From CAZEAP01 sp964510315 (lineage in GTDB: Bacteria; Planctomycetota; Brocadiia; SM23-32): a DNA stretch of 64,000 nucleotides. Made by a program: the position numbers and the translations under genes. Where the stretch lies: positions 177,932 to 241,931 of the forward strand of contig CAZEAP010000002.1 in the NCBI GenBank assembly GCA_964510315.1, read 5' to 3'. The notes under the pieces are model-generated. The model made no database searches. It saw nothing but the letters and a program-made list of their open reading frames with translations, and was not told where the DNA came from. The stretch's first letter is position 1. The number at the start of each line of letters is the position of its first letter. Shown piece after piece: positions 1-7,940 of the stretch.

Positions 1-714
1 CTCGTGGGTGCTGACCGCGGCGCCGACCAGCAACTGCTTGGCGGGGTCTTTGCTGGCCAGGGGGAAGCGCTTGTTCTTGCGGAGGTCGGTCCGGCTCATC
101 AGGCAGACCAGGTTCCCATCGTCGTCCACAATGGGGAGCTTGCCCTTCTTGCTTTCTTTGAGGATGCGGTTGCCTTCCTCCAGCGAGATGCCGGCGGGGG
201 CGGTTACCAGGTCGGTGGTCATCACTTCCCCCAGGCGTTTACTGCGGTCCGGCTCGAAGTCGATGTCGCGGGCGCTGACTATACCCACGAGTTTGGAGCC
301 GACTTCTCCGCCCTCGGTGATGGGGATTCCGCTGAATCCATGTTCTTCTTTGATACGGTCCACGTCGGATATGCGGTCTTCGGGCGACAGGCACACCGGG
401 TCCATAATGAAGCCGTTCTCGAAGCGTTTCGTTTTTTTGACTTCGGCGACCTGCTCCTCGATGGTGTTGTTGTAGTGAATGACCCCGATGCCCCCCAAAA
501 GCGCCATCGATATGGCCATGCTGCTCTCGGTAACCGTGTCCATGGGAGAGCTGACCAGTGGTCTTTTTATTCTGATCTGCCGCGTCAGTTGGGTGTCGAG
601 GGAGACATCCGAGAGGGCGCACTTTATGTAGCCCGGCAGCAGGATGAAATCGTCGTAAGTCAGGCCCCCGTCGCCGAACAGTTGCTGGGCGGTAACACCG
701 TTTCCGTGATTCAT
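1..714 (-). CDS. guaB: IMP dehydrogenase, N-terminal 238 residues (cut by window edge)
   Basis: Oxidises IMP to XMP with NAD+, the committed step of guanine nucleotide synthesis, in the cytoplasm. The N-terminus has the family opening GLTYDDFILLPGY followed by SSPMDTVTE, and residues about 95-215 form the paired CBS domains (SARDIDF, LPIVDDDGNLV). The fragment ends at GAAVSTHE, so the catalytic cysteine loop lies outside the window. The ATG at 714 is chosen because GGGAGGAG sits 4 bases upstream and MNHGNGVTAQQLF aligns with the usual start. A sigma70-like promoter lies about 100 bases upstream, so it is probably its own transcription unit. Identification is secure. Confidence 0.96.
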   Translation of the reverse strand, partial: MNHGNGVTAQQLFGDGGLTYDDFILLPGYIKCALSDVSLDTQLTRQIRIKRPLVSSPMDTVTESSMAISMALLGGIGVIHYNNTIEEQVAEVKKTKRFENGFIMDPVCLSPEDRISDVDRIKEEHGFSGIPITEGGEVGSKLVGIVSARDIDFEPDRSKRLGEVMTTDLVTAPAGISLEEGNRILKESKKGKLPIVDDDGNLVCLMSRTDLRKNKRFPLASKDPAKQLLVGAAVSTHE

Positions 715-817
715 CAGCTCCTCCCGCGCAGGAACAGAACGACCGTTGGCGAGGAGTTTGGTATCAAGCGCGGCGCCGAGAGCGCCCGCGCGACCGAGGC
801 CCTTCCCCGATTGTCCT

Positions 818-846
818 ATTCTAAGGGCTCGTCCCGGCCGGCGCAA
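818..846 (-). promoter_or_regulatory. Putative sigma70 promoter for guaB
   Basis: On the minus strand TTGCGC (846-841), a 17-base spacer, then TAGAAT (823-818). The -10 matches 5 of 6 consensus bases and the -35 only 3 of 6. It would start RNA near 811, giving a leader of roughly 97 bases before guaB. Pattern match only. Confidence 0.4.
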
Positions 847-879
847 CAGCATTCTTTCCGGCGGACTCGAAACGCGTCT

Positions 880-1572
880 TCAGCGGGGAACGCCCAGCGG
901 CATGACGTAGAGAGCGTCCAGGTCGCGGGGCAGCCGGAAGGCGTCCTCCACGGCCTCGTCGTTGAAGGCCCCCACGGCTACGGTGCCCAGGCCGAGGGCC
1001 TCGGCCTGCAGGTAGATGTTCTCGCTGATGTGACCGGCTTCCATGGCCACGTAGCGCCTGCCCCGGTCGCCGTAGCGACCGGTCGTCCGCGAATAGTCGG
1101 CCGCCATCAGGACGTCGACGGGGGCGGCGGCGAGGAAGTCCTGTCCCAGTGCGGCCTCCGCGAGTTCTGACCGTATGTCGCCCTCGAAGGCCTGCTGAAG
1201 GGAGTGCTCCTCGGGCAGATAGCGATACACCGCGGCTTCCATTCCTTCCACGCCATCGGTTCCCACGGCCACGTAGAGTTCCATAGGATAGGTGGCCCCG
1301 GCGGAGGGCGCGGCGCGCTTGCGCCCCCTTGGGCCGGTGGTGCCCTGGGCGGCCCAGAGTACCTGTGCAAGTTGGTGCTGGGTGAGGGGCTCACCGGTGA
1401 AGCTGCGGCGGCTGCGGCGTTCGGCAATGGCCCGTTCGACCGACACTTCCCCCGTTGTTTCCGGTTCCGGCAGAGTCAGCGGTTTCATGCTTGTTCCTCC
1501 TCCCTGTGTGTTGCACGTGGAAAGAACACACGCACAAACTGTCGCAAACAGCAAGAGTCTGGCACGAGGCAT
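880..1572 (-). CDS. SagB-type / nitroreductase-family protein with N-terminal signal
   Basis: Flavin-dependent nitroreductase-fold protein. Recognisable segments are RRSRRSFTGEPLTQ near the start, then GATYPMELYVAV and EAGHISENIYLQAEALGLG, the arrangement seen in SagB-like thiazoline oxidases and stand-alone nitroreductases. No TOMM or other peptide-modification partner is nearby, so the substrate is unknown. From the ATG at 1572 the product is 230 residues and begins with a hydrophobic segment ending LSTC, an imperfect lipobox (Thr before Cys). A second ATG at 1488, 28 codons in, has a stronger GGAGGAGG site and would give a cytoplasmic enzyme. It follows the M16 peptidase by 41 bases on the same strand. 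Confidence 0.8.
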   Translation of the reverse strand: MPRARLLLFATVCACVLSTCNTQGGGTSMKPLTLPEPETTGEVSVERAIAERRSRRSFTGEPLTQHQLAQVLWAAQGTTGPRGRKRAAPSAGATYPMELYVAVGTDGVEGMEAAVYRYLPEEHSLQQAFEGDIRSELAEAALGQDFLAAAPVDVLMAADYSRTTGRYGDRGRRYVAMEAGHISENIYLQAEALGLGTVAVGAFNDEAVEDAFRLPRDLDALYVMPLGVPR

Positions 1573-1613
1573 CGGTTTTCCGCCTTTCTTGTGACCGGTA
1601 CTGGTTGCCCTCC

Positions 1614-2948
1614 TCACGGACCGGACGGGGCGGTGATCTCGGCCGCCTCCTCGGCCGGGAAAATCTCCCGCATCTGCGTCACTTCCTCCTGCCCCATCGG
1701 ACCGGCCGCCGCGAGGTTGGCTCCCGACTCCACGAACACTTCTTCGGCTACCTCCGCCAGGTCCTGGACGGTCAACTCCTCCTGGCGCTGGACGAACTGC
1801 TGCGGCGTCAGCACGCGGCCGATTCCCAGCAGCAGTTCCTGCTTGCCCAGCCACTCCACCAGGCGTGAGGGGCGGTCGCAAAGTATGTCCATGCCGCAGC
1901 GCGCGCTCTCCTTGTAGCGCTCCAGTTCCTGGGGAGTAAAGCCCTCCGCAGCGGCCTCCTGGATCACCTCCAGTCCCGCCTGGAGCGCCTTTACGCTGTT
2001 CTCGACGCCGGCGGCCATCTGCACGTTGAGGGCGCCGGTATCGCTGAAAGCTTGCAGGTGGCTGTGGACCTCGTAGACGAGGGCGAGTTCCTCCCGCACC
2101 CGGCTGAAGAGCCGGGACGTCAGCCCCCCGCCCAGAAGCTCGCTGACTGCACGCAGGGCGTCGAAGCGGTCGTCCCCCAGTGGATAAGCTCGGTAGCAGA
2201 GGAGTGCTTCGACCACCGGCAGGGCCTCGGTGCTCCGGTAGAACGCCCGTGCGCGCTGTCGACCCACCTCGGGTTTATGCAGTTGGGGCTTTTCGTCGGT
2301 GGGCTTCATGCTTCCGAAGGTGGACTTCACTTCTCCGATAACCTCGTCGAAATCGAAGCCGCCCGCCAGGCACAGGACCATGTTGTTGGGCCGGAAGAAC
2401 TTCTCATAGTGCCTGCGGACGAGCTGCCGGTCGAAGCTGCGCATGATGCGCGGGCTGCCGCGGGTGCCGGCTTCGTTGAGCTTCTCTTCCAGCAGGAGCC
2501 CGCAGGCCAGCTCGTATACGCTGATGTTGCGGCCCTCCCGGTCTCGGTGGCGCGATATCTCCTGGGCGATGATGGACTTTTCCTGTTCGATCTCCTGCTC
2601 GTCCAGCAGCGGGTGGAGCAGCACGTCGCCGGCGATGGCCATCACCCGCCGCCAGTGTTTCCGGTGGACGCCGAAGATAATCTTTACGTATTCGGGGTAA
2701 GTCTGGCCGTCCACCACGCCGCCCAGGTCTTCCACCTGCCGCATGATTTCAGCGAACGTGGGGTAATCCTCCGATCCCTGCATCAGCATGTGTTCGAGGA
2801 AGTGCGTCAGGCCGGTTCGCTCGGGGGGCTCGAAGCGTGGGCCGGCGTGCACGGAAGCCGAGCAGACGAAAGAGTGCAGCGCGGGGTTCTCCACCCCCAC
2901 TACGGGCAGACCGTTAGGGAGGACTTCTCGTCGAAACTCCAGGGACAC
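1614..2948 (-). CDS. M16-family zinc metallopeptidase
   Basis: Pitrilysin/PqqL/mitochondrial-processing-peptidase-type protease of 444 residues. The inverted zinc motif HFLEH is at residues 49-53 and the downstream acidic ligands lie in EKSIIAQEI (E123, E130), the spacing expected for M16. Residues about 1-215 form the catalytic N-domain and the rest the inactive-type C-domain, typical of single-chain M16B proteins around 420-450 residues. No signal peptide is evident. The start is GTG at 2948 with CAGGAG upstream; it lies 38 bases after the DAHP synthase stop, so the two are probably co-transcribed. The natural substrate cannot be read from context. Confidence 0.93.
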   Translation of the reverse strand: MSLEFRREVLPNGLPVVGVENPALHSFVCSASVHAGPRFEPPERTGLTHFLEHMLMQGSEDYPTFAEIMRQVEDLGGVVDGQTYPEYVKIIFGVHRKHWRRVMAIAGDVLLHPLLDEQEIEQEKSIIAQEISRHRDREGRNISVYELACGLLLEEKLNEAGTRGSPRIMRSFDRQLVRRHYEKFFRPNNMVLCLAGGFDFDEVIGEVKSTFGSMKPTDEKPQLHKPEVGRQRARAFYRSTEALPVVEALLCYRAYPLGDDRFDALRAVSELLGGGLTSRLFSRVREELALVYEVHSHLQAFSDTGALNVQMAAGVENSVKALQAGLEVIQEAAAEGFTPQELERYKESARCGMDILCDRPSRLVEWLGKQELLLGIGRVLTPQQFVQRQEELTVQDLAEVAEEVFVESGANLAAAGPMGQEEVTQMREIFPAEEAAEITAPSGP

Positions 2949-2986
2949 CTGTCGCTCCTGTTCAGAGGATCGGCGCAGTGGGCCGT

Positions 2987-4009
2987 TCAGATGGTGCGGT
3001 CCATCACCGGAGCCAGCTTCTTGAGCAGTTCCATGCTGCGGGCGAACTGCTCGGGCCGAAGCTGCTGGGCCGGGTCACAGCGCGCGCTGTCAGGCTCGGG
3101 GTGCACTTCCACCAGCAGCCCGTCGGCACCCACGGCGAGGGCTGCCCGGGAGACCGGCGGAACCAGGCTGCGTCTGCCGGACGCGTGGGAGGGGTCCACG
3201 ATGATGGGCAGGTGGGAGAGTTCGCGCACGACGGGCACGACGGCCAGGTCCTGGGTGAACCGGACGGCCGTCTCGTAGGTCCGAACCCCGCGCTCGCAGA
3301 GGATGATGTTCAGGTTGCCTACGCTGGCGACGTACTCGGCCGCCTTCATCCATTCCTCCACGGTGGAAGCAAAGCCCCTCTTAAGCACCACCGGCATGCC
3401 GGTGCGGCCTGCCTCGGTCAGCAGGTCGAAGTTCTGCATGTTCCGCGCGCCCACCTGGATGGCGTCGGCGTAGCGCGCCACCAGTTCTACGTGCTCCGGG
3501 GAGCGGGCCTCAGTGACGACCGGCAGGCCGGTTTCTTCGCGGGCGGCGGCCAGCAACTGAAGGCCCTCCTCCCCCAGGCCCCGGAAGTCGTAGGGGGAGG
3601 TGCGTGGCTTGAAGGCTCCGCCGCGCAGCACGCGCGCTCCGGCGCGGCAGACCACCCGGGCCGCCTCCATCAACTGCTCTTCGCTCTCCACCGCGCAGGG
3701 GCCCGCCATCACGGTGAAGGTCCCCGGTCCCACCGGAACACCCCCGATCTCCACCACGCTGGGTTCCGCCTGTGCCTCACGGCTGACCAGCTTGTAGGGC
3801 TTCAACACCGGCACCACGCGGTCCACGAAGGGGTAGCCTTCGAAGACCTCGATCAGGTGCGGCCGCATCTCCGGGGAGGTCCCGATGGCCCCCACGATGG
3901 TACGTTCCTCCCCGCGGGAGATGTGCGCCCCGAAGCCGGCTTCCTCTATCGTGTCGACGACCCTCTGGACCTGCTCTTCGTCGGCACCTCTCCGAAGTAT
4001 GACGATCAT
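2987..4009 (-). CDS. aroF: 3-deoxy-7-phosphoheptulonate (DAHP) synthase, class I beta with N-terminal regulatory domain
   Basis: Condenses phosphoenolpyruvate with erythrose 4-phosphate, the first step of the shikimate pathway. The 340 residues split into a ferredoxin-like regulatory domain (about 1-90, MIVILRRGADEEQVQRVV) and the TIM-barrel KDSA/DAHP domain. Visible motifs are AGPCAVES, GGAFKPRTSPYDF, QVGARNMQNF, VLKRG and DPSHASGRRS, the PEP, metal and phosphate contacts of the family. The length matches the Thermotoga/Bacillus type. The N-terminal domain predicts feedback inhibition by an aromatic product. A promoter-like element lies 60-90 bases upstream. KDO8P synthase is excluded by the regulatory domain and overall pattern. 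Confidence 0.95.
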   Translation of the reverse strand: MIVILRRGADEEQVQRVVDTIEEAGFGAHISRGEERTIVGAIGTSPEMRPHLIEVFEGYPFVDRVVPVLKPYKLVSREAQAEPSVVEIGGVPVGPGTFTVMAGPCAVESEEQLMEAARVVCRAGARVLRGGAFKPRTSPYDFRGLGEEGLQLLAAAREETGLPVVTEARSPEHVELVARYADAIQVGARNMQNFDLLTEAGRTGMPVVLKRGFASTVEEWMKAAEYVASVGNLNIILCERGVRTYETAVRFTQDLAVVPVVRELSHLPIIVDPSHASGRRSLVPPVSRAALAVGADGLLVEVHPEPDSARCDPAQQLRPEQFARSMELLKKLAPVMDRTI

Positions 4010-4067
4010 CGTTCAGCCTCTCCGGGACCCGTACGGCCCCACTGGTGTGATAGAAGGCCCGTAATGA

Positions 4068-4096
4068 ATACTATAGAATGCTCTGTTCGCGGTCAA
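4068..4096 (-). promoter_or_regulatory. Putative sigma70 promoter for aroF
   Basis: Minus strand TTGACC (4096-4091) with either TAGTAT after 17 bases (4073-4068) or the better -10 TATAGT after 15 bases (4075-4070). It lies in the spacer between the divergent aroF and mnmE-like genes. Pattern match only. Confidence 0.45.
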
Positions 4097-4119
4097 GTTA
4101 CAGGCCCTCAGAGGCGCCG

Positions 4120-5322
4120 ATGGATGCCAAACCCACATACGTCTCCATGATCACGCCCCTGGGCGAGGGCGGCATCGGCGTGATCGCTGTATGGGGGCCG
4201 GGTGCCGTTGACCTTCTGGAAGAGTTCTTTACCGGCACGAAGGTCCGCACCGCAGAGCTGTCTCCGGGACGGATAGCCCACGGAACTTTCCGTCGCGACG
4301 AAGAGGTGATCGACGAGGTCATCCTGGCCCGTCCGGACAGTCCGCCGTTCCAGGTGGAGGAGCCCTACTTCGAAGTCAACTGTCACGGGGGCGTCGCGGC
4401 CGTCCGGGCGGTCCTGGGTTGCCTTCGGGACGCCGGCGCCCGGTTGGTCGAGGGGCGGCGTCCGACCTACGGTCCTTCCGATCCGCCCCTGGCAGGGAAT
4501 GCCCTGAGGGCGCGTGCGCTGGAGGCCCTGCCGGGCGCCCCAACGCGTCTGGCCTCACTCATGCTGCTGCATCAGGCCGAGAGGGCGCTGGCCGGGGAGC
4601 TGGACCGGCTCGCCCGCCCCCTGCGGACCGGCGAGGGCTCGGAAGCCGAGCGACGGCTGAAGCATCTCCTGCGGACGGCTCCGCTTGGACGAGCGCTGCT
4701 CTCGCCCCCGCGCGTCGCCCTCGTGGGTCCGCCCAACGCGGGGAAGTCCACGTTGTTCAATGCCCTCCTGGAGGAGGAGCGCGTGATCGTGCACCACGAG
4801 CCGGGAACGACGCGGGACATCGTGCGGGAAACCGTCTCCGTGCGCGGCGTGCCCTTCGAGCTGATGGACGCCGCCGGTATCGGCGCCCCTCGGGACGAGC
4901 TGGAGCGGGAGGCGGAGCGGCGGGCCAGGTCCCTGATGGAGGAGTGCGACGTGGCGCTGGCCGTCTTCGACGCCACCGAAGGGGTTGCCCTCGAGTCCCT
5001 GCCCCCGGCGCGACCGGAGACCCGTGTCATACCGGTGGCCAACAAGATGGACCTGCTCGACGAGGCGCGGAAGGAGGTGCCGGGGGACGACCTGCCGGAG
5101 GGAACGGTATGGATCTCGGCCCGCAGCCGGCAGAACCTGAACGCCGTGGAGGAGGCTTTATTGAAGCCATACCGAGAGACGCTCGAACGCTGCCGCGACG
5201 GGGGGCCGGTCGTCTTCGATAGGGCGGGGGAGGCGGCTCTTCGGGAAGTGGCGGCGGCCCTGCAGGAAGACTCGGCCGAAGCGGCGCTCCGTGAACTCCG
5301 CAGGCTGCGCGGGGAGAGCTGA
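4120..5322 (+). CDS. mnmE: MnmE/TrmE-like GTPase lacking the C-terminal catalytic cysteine
   Basis: MnmE with MnmG installs (carboxymethyl)aminomethyl groups on wobble uridine 34 of tRNA. Residues about 1-105 are the folate-binding TrmE N-domain (GEGGIGVIAVWGPGA, EVNCHGG). The G domain has GPPNAGKS (203-210), GTTRD (229-233), DAAG (250-253) and NKMD (308-311). The protein is only 400 residues and ends ELRRLRGES: the helical domain is shortened and the family's C-terminal FC(I/L)GK box, with the catalytic cysteine, is absent. It may be a divergent partner of MnmG or a repurposed GTPase. The ATG at 4120 is preferred over an upstream in-frame ATG at 4078 because homology begins with TYVSMITPLGEGG. 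Confidence 0.85.
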   Translation: MDAKPTYVSMITPLGEGGIGVIAVWGPGAVDLLEEFFTGTKVRTAELSPGRIAHGTFRRDEEVIDEVILARPDSPPFQVEEPYFEVNCHGGVAAVRAVLGCLRDAGARLVEGRRPTYGPSDPPLAGNALRARALEALPGAPTRLASLMLLHQAERALAGELDRLARPLRTGEGSEAERRLKHLLRTAPLGRALLSPPRVALVGPPNAGKSTLFNALLEEERVIVHHEPGTTRDIVRETVSVRGVPFELMDAAGIGAPRDELEREAERRARSLMEECDVALAVFDATEGVALESLPPARPETRVIPVANKMDLLDEARKEVPGDDLPEGTVWISARSRQNLNAVEEALLKPYRETLERCRDGGPVVFDRAGEAALREVAAALQEDSAEAALRELRRLRGES

Positions 5323-5343
5323 TGCGTGGATTCGTCGCCGGCC

Positions 5344-7107
5344 TCAGAGACCGAGTCCGGTGAGAACCAGGTTGAGCAGTCCGCCGACGCTGAAGGCCAC
5401 CACGACCATGATGCAGGCGGATTTGAGCATGTCCCTGGCGCCGAGTTCGCGGAACAGCACGAAAAAGGTCGCCGCGCACGGGAAGTAGGCGGCCAGGACC
5501 ACGCTGGCCACGATGAGCTGCTTCATGCTCAATCCGAGGGGACGGAGCATTCCAACGGCCACGTCTTTGCGCAGGAAGCCCACCAGCAGCGCCCCCACCG
5601 CTTCGGACGGCAGGCCGAGCAGGTGGGTGACCACGGGCCTGAAGACTTTGCCGAGCAAGGGGATGACCCCGGAGACGTAAAGCAGGTTGACGAGGAACAC
5701 CCCGAGAAGCACGTAGGGTATGGCTTCCCTGACGAAACCGCGCATGCGCATCAGCAGTTTCTGCAGCAGAGCCTTCCAGTAGGGCAGCCGGTAGGGCGGA
5801 ATGTCCACCAGAATCTCCGGCGTGGCGCCGGAGGTGAAGCGCTTGAGCACCATCCCCAGCGCGACCCAGAGCAGGAAGAGGGTACCGAAGACGGGCAGGA
5901 AACCGGCGGCGCCGAACTGGCCCAGCAGCCCGGCAATCATGGCGATCTGCGCCATGCAGGGCACGCAGATGGCCAGCAGTGTGGCCCCGATGAAACGCTC
6001 CTTCGGGGTCTCCAGCACCCGGAGGCCCAGCGCACCGGGGACGTTGCAGCCCAACCCCAGCATCATCGGCACGATGGACAGCCCGTGGAGGCCGACCCGG
6101 TGCATCACGTTGTCCACCAGCACCCCCAGGCGCGGCAGGTAGCCGCTGTCCTCCAGGATTCCCAGCACCAGGTAGAACGCGAAAACGTAGGGCAAAACCG
6201 CCGACAGCGGGATGTAGAGCCCCGTGGTTAGCACGCCAAAAGATTCCCCCAGTTCGATCTCGCCCTCGACGAGTTGGCCGATCAGAAGATCGTGCAGTAT
6301 CCCGCCGGGACCCATCACGGCGGAGAGCCGGTCCATCAGGGGGACCCACCACCGCTGAAAAGCCGGATCGGTAAGGTGCCCGATGATCCCCTCACCGATG
6401 AGCCGCACTACCTCGAAGGAGGCGGCCAGCACCAGCAGGGCGAAAATCGGGCCGATGACCGGATGAACGGTGGCGTGACTGATGCGCTGGCCGATGGTCG
6501 GATGGCGGTGCTCCACCCGCTGCACGTCCTCGATGATGTCGCCGATCACCTGCCACCGCTCGCCCTCTTCGTATTCGAGGTCTCCCGGCCTCGCTTCCTT
6601 CAGACTTTCCCGGAGGTCCTTTATGCCCTCGCCGCTGATGGCGCAGGTGGAGACCACCGGGACGCCCAGTCGGTCCTGAAGCGCCTCCACCTCGATGCTG
6701 ATGCCGTGCTCCAGTGCCTCGTCCCACATGTTCAGGGCGACCACCATCGGGACGCCGCGCCGCAGGAGCTGAAGGGTCAGGTTGAGGTTGCGCTCCAGGC
6801 TGGTGGCGTCGACAACGTGGACCACCACGTCGCCGCGCTCGAGCATCTGGACGGCCACCTCCTCGGCCCGGCTCAGCGGCTCCAGGGTGTAGGTGCCGGG
6901 CACGTCGATGACGCGCCACTCCGCCCCCTCCAGACGCATGCGGCCTTCGCTGAAGCTGACCGTCGTGCCCGGGTAGTTGGAGGCGATGACGTCGGCGCCG
7001 GTCAGCCGCGAGAACACGGTGCTTTTCCCCACGTTGGGGTTGCCCATCAGCAGGATGCGCCGGGGTGCACCCGGGGCTTTCTTCTCTGTGTCGGGGGAGT
7101 CGGCCAT
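5344..7107 (-). CDS. feoB: Ferrous iron transport protein B
   Basis: GTPase-coupled inner-membrane Fe(II) transporter of 587 residues. The soluble G domain has GNPNVGKS (22-29), an NYPGTTV switch, DVPG and NMWD; a helical linker follows, then about eight to ten membrane spans with the paired Gate motifs (GLGCNVPGALGLR, LRKDVAVGML). It is at the short end of the family and lacks a long C-terminal extension. It lies 2 bases after feoA and shares the strand with fur upstream, a classic iron-uptake unit, so Fur control is expected, although no convincing Fur box was seen. It converges on the MnmE-like gene. Confidence 0.97.
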   Translation of the reverse strand: MADSPDTEKKAPGAPRRILLMGNPNVGKSTVFSRLTGADVIASNYPGTTVSFSEGRMRLEGAEWRVIDVPGTYTLEPLSRAEEVAVQMLERGDVVVHVVDATSLERNLNLTLQLLRRGVPMVVALNMWDEALEHGISIEVEALQDRLGVPVVSTCAISGEGIKDLRESLKEARPGDLEYEEGERWQVIGDIIEDVQRVEHRHPTIGQRISHATVHPVIGPIFALLVLAASFEVVRLIGEGIIGHLTDPAFQRWWVPLMDRLSAVMGPGGILHDLLIGQLVEGEIELGESFGVLTTGLYIPLSAVLPYVFAFYLVLGILEDSGYLPRLGVLVDNVMHRVGLHGLSIVPMMLGLGCNVPGALGLRVLETPKERFIGATLLAICVPCMAQIAMIAGLLGQFGAAGFLPVFGTLFLLWVALGMVLKRFTSGATPEILVDIPPYRLPYWKALLQKLLMRMRGFVREAIPYVLLGVFLVNLLYVSGVIPLLGKVFRPVVTHLLGLPSEAVGALLVGFLRKDVAVGMLRPLGLSMKQLIVASVVLAAYFPCAATFFVLFRELGARDMLKSACIMVVVAFSVGGLLNLVLTGLGL

Positions 7108-7109
7108 GT

Positions 7110-7346
7110 TCAGGCGCCCGTGGTTCTGACCTGGATCCTCCTGGCAATCCCATGTCCCATGGCCACCTGCCGGCCGTCGATCAACACCGTGATCGGCCCG
7201 GCCATGAACTGGGAACTTAACTTCCGCACCTGCTTGCCCGGTCTGAGGCCCATCGCTTCGATCTTCCGCATCATGCCCGCGCCGCCCTGAAATCCGACGA
7301 CTTCCGCCGTTTGGCCGGCCGGCAGTGTTGCCAGGTCAGTCAGCAT
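7110..7346 (-). CDS. feoA: Ferrous iron transport protein A
   Basis: Small SH3-like cytoplasmic protein of 78 residues that assists FeoB. The family pattern is visible: LPAGQTAEVVGFQGG, KIEAMGLRPGKQVRKL, and a C-terminal MGHGIARRIQVR. The length is typical (75-85). Its start overlaps the end of fur by 11 bases and its stop is 2 bases from feoB, so the three genes are almost certainly one transcript. Confidence 0.96.
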   Translation of the reverse strand: MLTDLATLPAGQTAEVVGFQGGAGMMRKIEAMGLRPGKQVRKLSSQFMAGPITVLIDGRQVAMGHGIARRIQVRTTGA

Positions 7347-7848
7347 TCTCTGTTCCCTCGTTGGCTTTTGGGCGACGACATTCGCTGCAAACTCCGCGGA
7401 TACCCATGCGGTGGTCCAGGGCCTGGAACCCCCGTTCCCGACAGACCTTCCGCTGGAGTTCCTCGATGCGTTCGTCGCAGAACTCTATCACCTTTCCGCA
7501 CTCCACGCACACCATGTGGTCGTGGTGGGCGTGCCCGTAGGCCGCCTCGTAGTGGGTGGTGGCGTCGGCGTGGACGGTCTCCCGGATCAGACCGGCTTCG
7601 TGCAGCAGGGCGAGGGTCCGGTACACGGTGGCGAGGGAAACCGCGGAACCGTTCCTCCGCAGTTCCTCGTGGAGGCTCTCGGCGTCGAAATGACCCTCCT
7701 GCCGCATGACTTCTGCGAGGACCACCCGCCGCTGGGAAGTCGAGCGGAGCCCCCTTCGCCGGAGATAACTGCTGAAGGTCCAGAGCGCGGCCCGCACCCG
7801 CGGGTCCAGGTCGGCGACGGTAGAGGCGCTGTCTTTATTGAAAACCAT
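7336..7848 (-). CDS. fur: Fur-family ferric uptake regulator
   Basis: Metal-responsive winged-helix repressor. The DNA-binding part carries GLRSTSQRRVVLAEVM and SLATVYRTLALLHEAGLI; the metal/dimerisation part carries HAHHDHMVCVECGKVIEF and a C-terminal CSEC, giving two CxxC structural zinc pairs and the His-rich regulatory site. Its position before feoAB supports an iron sensor rather than Zur or PerR, but the metal cannot be proven from sequence. The ATG at 7848 gives 170 residues; an in-frame TTG at 7902 would add 18 residues of no family similarity. It follows the HlyD gene by about 90 bases. Confidence 0.92.
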   Translation of the reverse strand: MVFNKDSASTVADLDPRVRAALWTFSSYLRRRGLRSTSQRRVVLAEVMRQEGHFDAESLHEELRRNGSAVSLATVYRTLALLHEAGLIRETVHADATTHYEAAYGHAHHDHMVCVECGKVIEFCDERIEELQRKVCRERGFQALDHRMGIRGVCSECRRPKANEGTENAD

Positions 7849-7940
7849 TCTCAACAGCCATGATACCGGCCCGTCCCGCGCCCTGTCAAGGGCTGAGGGC
7901 AAGTGACGTTCAGGAGGGGCGCTACCCGATGATGCCGGCG

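Noticed and set aside
4..1170. Long open frame on the plus strand opposite guaB and the nitroreductase
   Set aside because: It is the antisense reading of two well-recognised minus-strand genes, has no family similarity and arises from high GC. The same applies to most long frames opposite known genes (for example 8088-9158, 26465-28213, 36635-38560, 48047-50563, 55650-59270).
7849..7940. Fur box upstream of fur-feoAB
   Set aside because: No convincing inverted GATAAT-type 19-mer was found in the spacer; regulation by Fur is expected from context only.
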